NCBI GenBank assembly: GCA_947475125.1 | Contig: CANJMX010000089.1 | Coordinates: forward strand, 1-6,307 | Direction of reading: 5' to 3' | From: Actinomycetota bacterium | GTDB taxonomy: Bacteria > Actinomycetota > Thermoleophilia > Miltoncostaeales > Miltoncostaeaceae | DNA: 6,307 nt | Part shown: in pieces, positions 5,561 to 6,307 of the stretch | How the letters are laid out: each line of letters opens with the position of its first letter | How positions within the stretch are numbered: the first letter of the stretch is position 1 | Made by a program: the position numbers and the translations under genes | Notes under the pieces: model-generated | Seen by the model: only the letters and a program-made list of their open reading frames with translations | The model's database searches: none | What the model was told of the DNA's origin: nothing

Positions 5561-6307
5561 ATGCCACGAGCGCGTCGCGTGCTCGCCTCGATCCTCGCCG
5601 GTACCGCCCTCATGGCGGGCATTGGCGTGCCCGCCATCACGTCGGGCGCCCCGTACACGGTGCGCGAGAAGAAGGCCGCCGTCAAGCGGCTCCAGGCCAA
5701 GCTCGATGCATTTGGCCATCAGGTCGAGGTCGCAGCCGAGAAGTACAACGGTGCCGTGTGGAAGCTCGGCAACATCCGGGCCGACATCACAAAGAACGAG
5801 GGTGTGCTCAAGAAGGCCATCGCCGACCTGCACATCTCACAGCGCATCCTCAGCGAGCGCATGGATGCGCTCTACCGCCACCCCGACCCGTCACTCGTCG
5901 AGGTGCTCGTATCAAGCGGCAGTCTCACCGATGCCGTGGGCCAGGTGGACGCCATTCAGCGCGCCGGAACCGAGGACGCCCATGTGGTGGGCAACATGCG
6001 CACCTTCCGCGACCGCACTGTCCGCATCGGCGTGCAGCTCACCAAGGACCGCGAGGCCGCCAAGGTTGAGGTGACCAACGCCGCAGCCGAGAAGGCGCAC
6101 GTCGAGGCCATCATGGCCCAGCGCAGGAACGTGCTGAACAACGCCCGCGCCGACCTGCGCGCCGCAATCGCCGAAGAAGCGGCACGCCAGCGGAGCGCAG
6201 CATTGGCCGCCTCAACATCCGACTACAAGCCGTTCGATGGACCGCTGCCCGACGGCGCCGGCAATGCCGAGGCCGCTCGTGTCGCCATGCAATACCAGGG
6301 CGTGCCG
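5561..6307 (+). CDS. Secreted NlpC/P60-type peptidoglycan hydrolase, N-terminal part (3' partial)
   Basis: The frame is open from 5561 to the window end (249 codons, no stop). Residues 1-30 form a signal peptide: MPRARR, then the hydrophobic LASILAGTALMAGIGVPAI, with probable cleavage near TSGA/PY. Residues 34-101 and about 134-217 are charged, Ala/Lys/Glu/Arg-rich coiled-coil helices, joined by ALYRHPDPSLVEVLVSSGSLTDAV (103-126). This matches the PcsB/CwlO/RipA-type coiled-coil module, whose hairpin loop usually reads LY...LLSSSSLSD. After a short linker (KPFDGPLPDG), AEAARVAMQYQGVP at 236-249 looks like the first helix of an NlpC/P60 domain, which normally continues YVWGG...DCSG. The catalytic Cys, His and third residue therefore lie outside the window, and the enzyme class is inferred. 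In-frame GTG starts at 5525 and 5543 are possible, the latter with AAAGGG 9 nt upstream; 5561 gives the cleanest signal peptide. Confidence 0.87.
   Translation, partial: MPRARRVLASILAGTALMAGIGVPAITSGAPYTVREKKAAVKRLQAKLDAFGHQVEVAAEKYNGAVWKLGNIRADITKNEGVLKKAIADLHISQRILSERMDALYRHPDPSLVEVLVSSGSLTDAVGQVDAIQRAGTEDAHVVGNMRTFRDRTVRIGVQLTKDREAAKVEVTNAAAEKAHVEAIMAQRRNVLNNARADLRAAIAEEAARQRSAALAASTSDYKPFDGPLPDGAGNAEAARVAMQYQGVP

Noticed and set aside
4842..6069. Two + strand open frames of 228 and 261 codons opposite the M23 gene and through the NlpC/P60-type gene
   Set aside because: They are antisense to the M23 gene or out of frame with the coiled-coil gene, are Arg/His/Pro-rich, and run through the divergent promoter region. 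The supported frames show signal peptides and conserved motifs; these do not.

Overview
The window is a GC-rich, densely packed bacterial chromosomal segment with no mobile element, CRISPR array, tRNA or rRNA that I can see. Three things point to an actinobacterium: SufS is paired with a SufU-type sulfur acceptor and SufT, the wall hydrolases are RipA/M23-like, and the genes favour GC-ending codons. The build of the M23 protein (signal peptide, beta-rich repeat domain, Pro/Ala linker, LytM domain) and the DUF6159-type membrane protein look most like Thermoleophilia/Solirubrobacterales proteins as I remember them. That placement is an inference, not a result.

Positions 1-3167 (+ strand) hold the distal part of a SUF iron-sulfur cluster operon: sufC (5' end outside the window), sufS, sufU, sufT and an A-type carrier gene. 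Neighbours overlap or are separated by at most 2 nt (TGATG at sufC/sufS, 2 nt at sufS/sufU, 1 nt at sufU/sufT, 8 nt overlap at sufT/A-type carrier), so translation is probably coupled. SufS takes sulfur from cysteine, SufU accepts it, the SufBCD complex (only SufC is seen here) builds the cluster, and SufT and the A-type carrier help deliver it to client proteins.

Positions 3187-4041 (+) encode a six-helix integral membrane protein of the DUF6159 type. It lies 19 nt behind the SUF genes and is probably in the same transcript. Its stop overlaps, tail to tail, the stop of a minus-strand gene. A 15-bp-stem hairpin at 4060-4093 lies just past the + strand genes, inside the end of that minus-strand gene, and is a good candidate for the SUF transcript terminator.

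Positions 4038-6307 hold two divergently transcribed secreted peptidoglycan hydrolases: a complete M23/LytM endopeptidase (-) and the N-terminal half of an NlpC/P60-type hydrolase (+), which runs off the window just as its catalytic domain begins. The roughly 110-bp region between their preferred starts is rich in palindromes and carries a 9-bp inverted repeat that places the same motif upstream of each gene, which suggests shared control.

Nothing here looks like an undescribed defence or mobile system. The points most worth checking are the embedded terminator, the divergent wall-hydrolase control region, and the DUF6159 gene attached to the SUF cluster.
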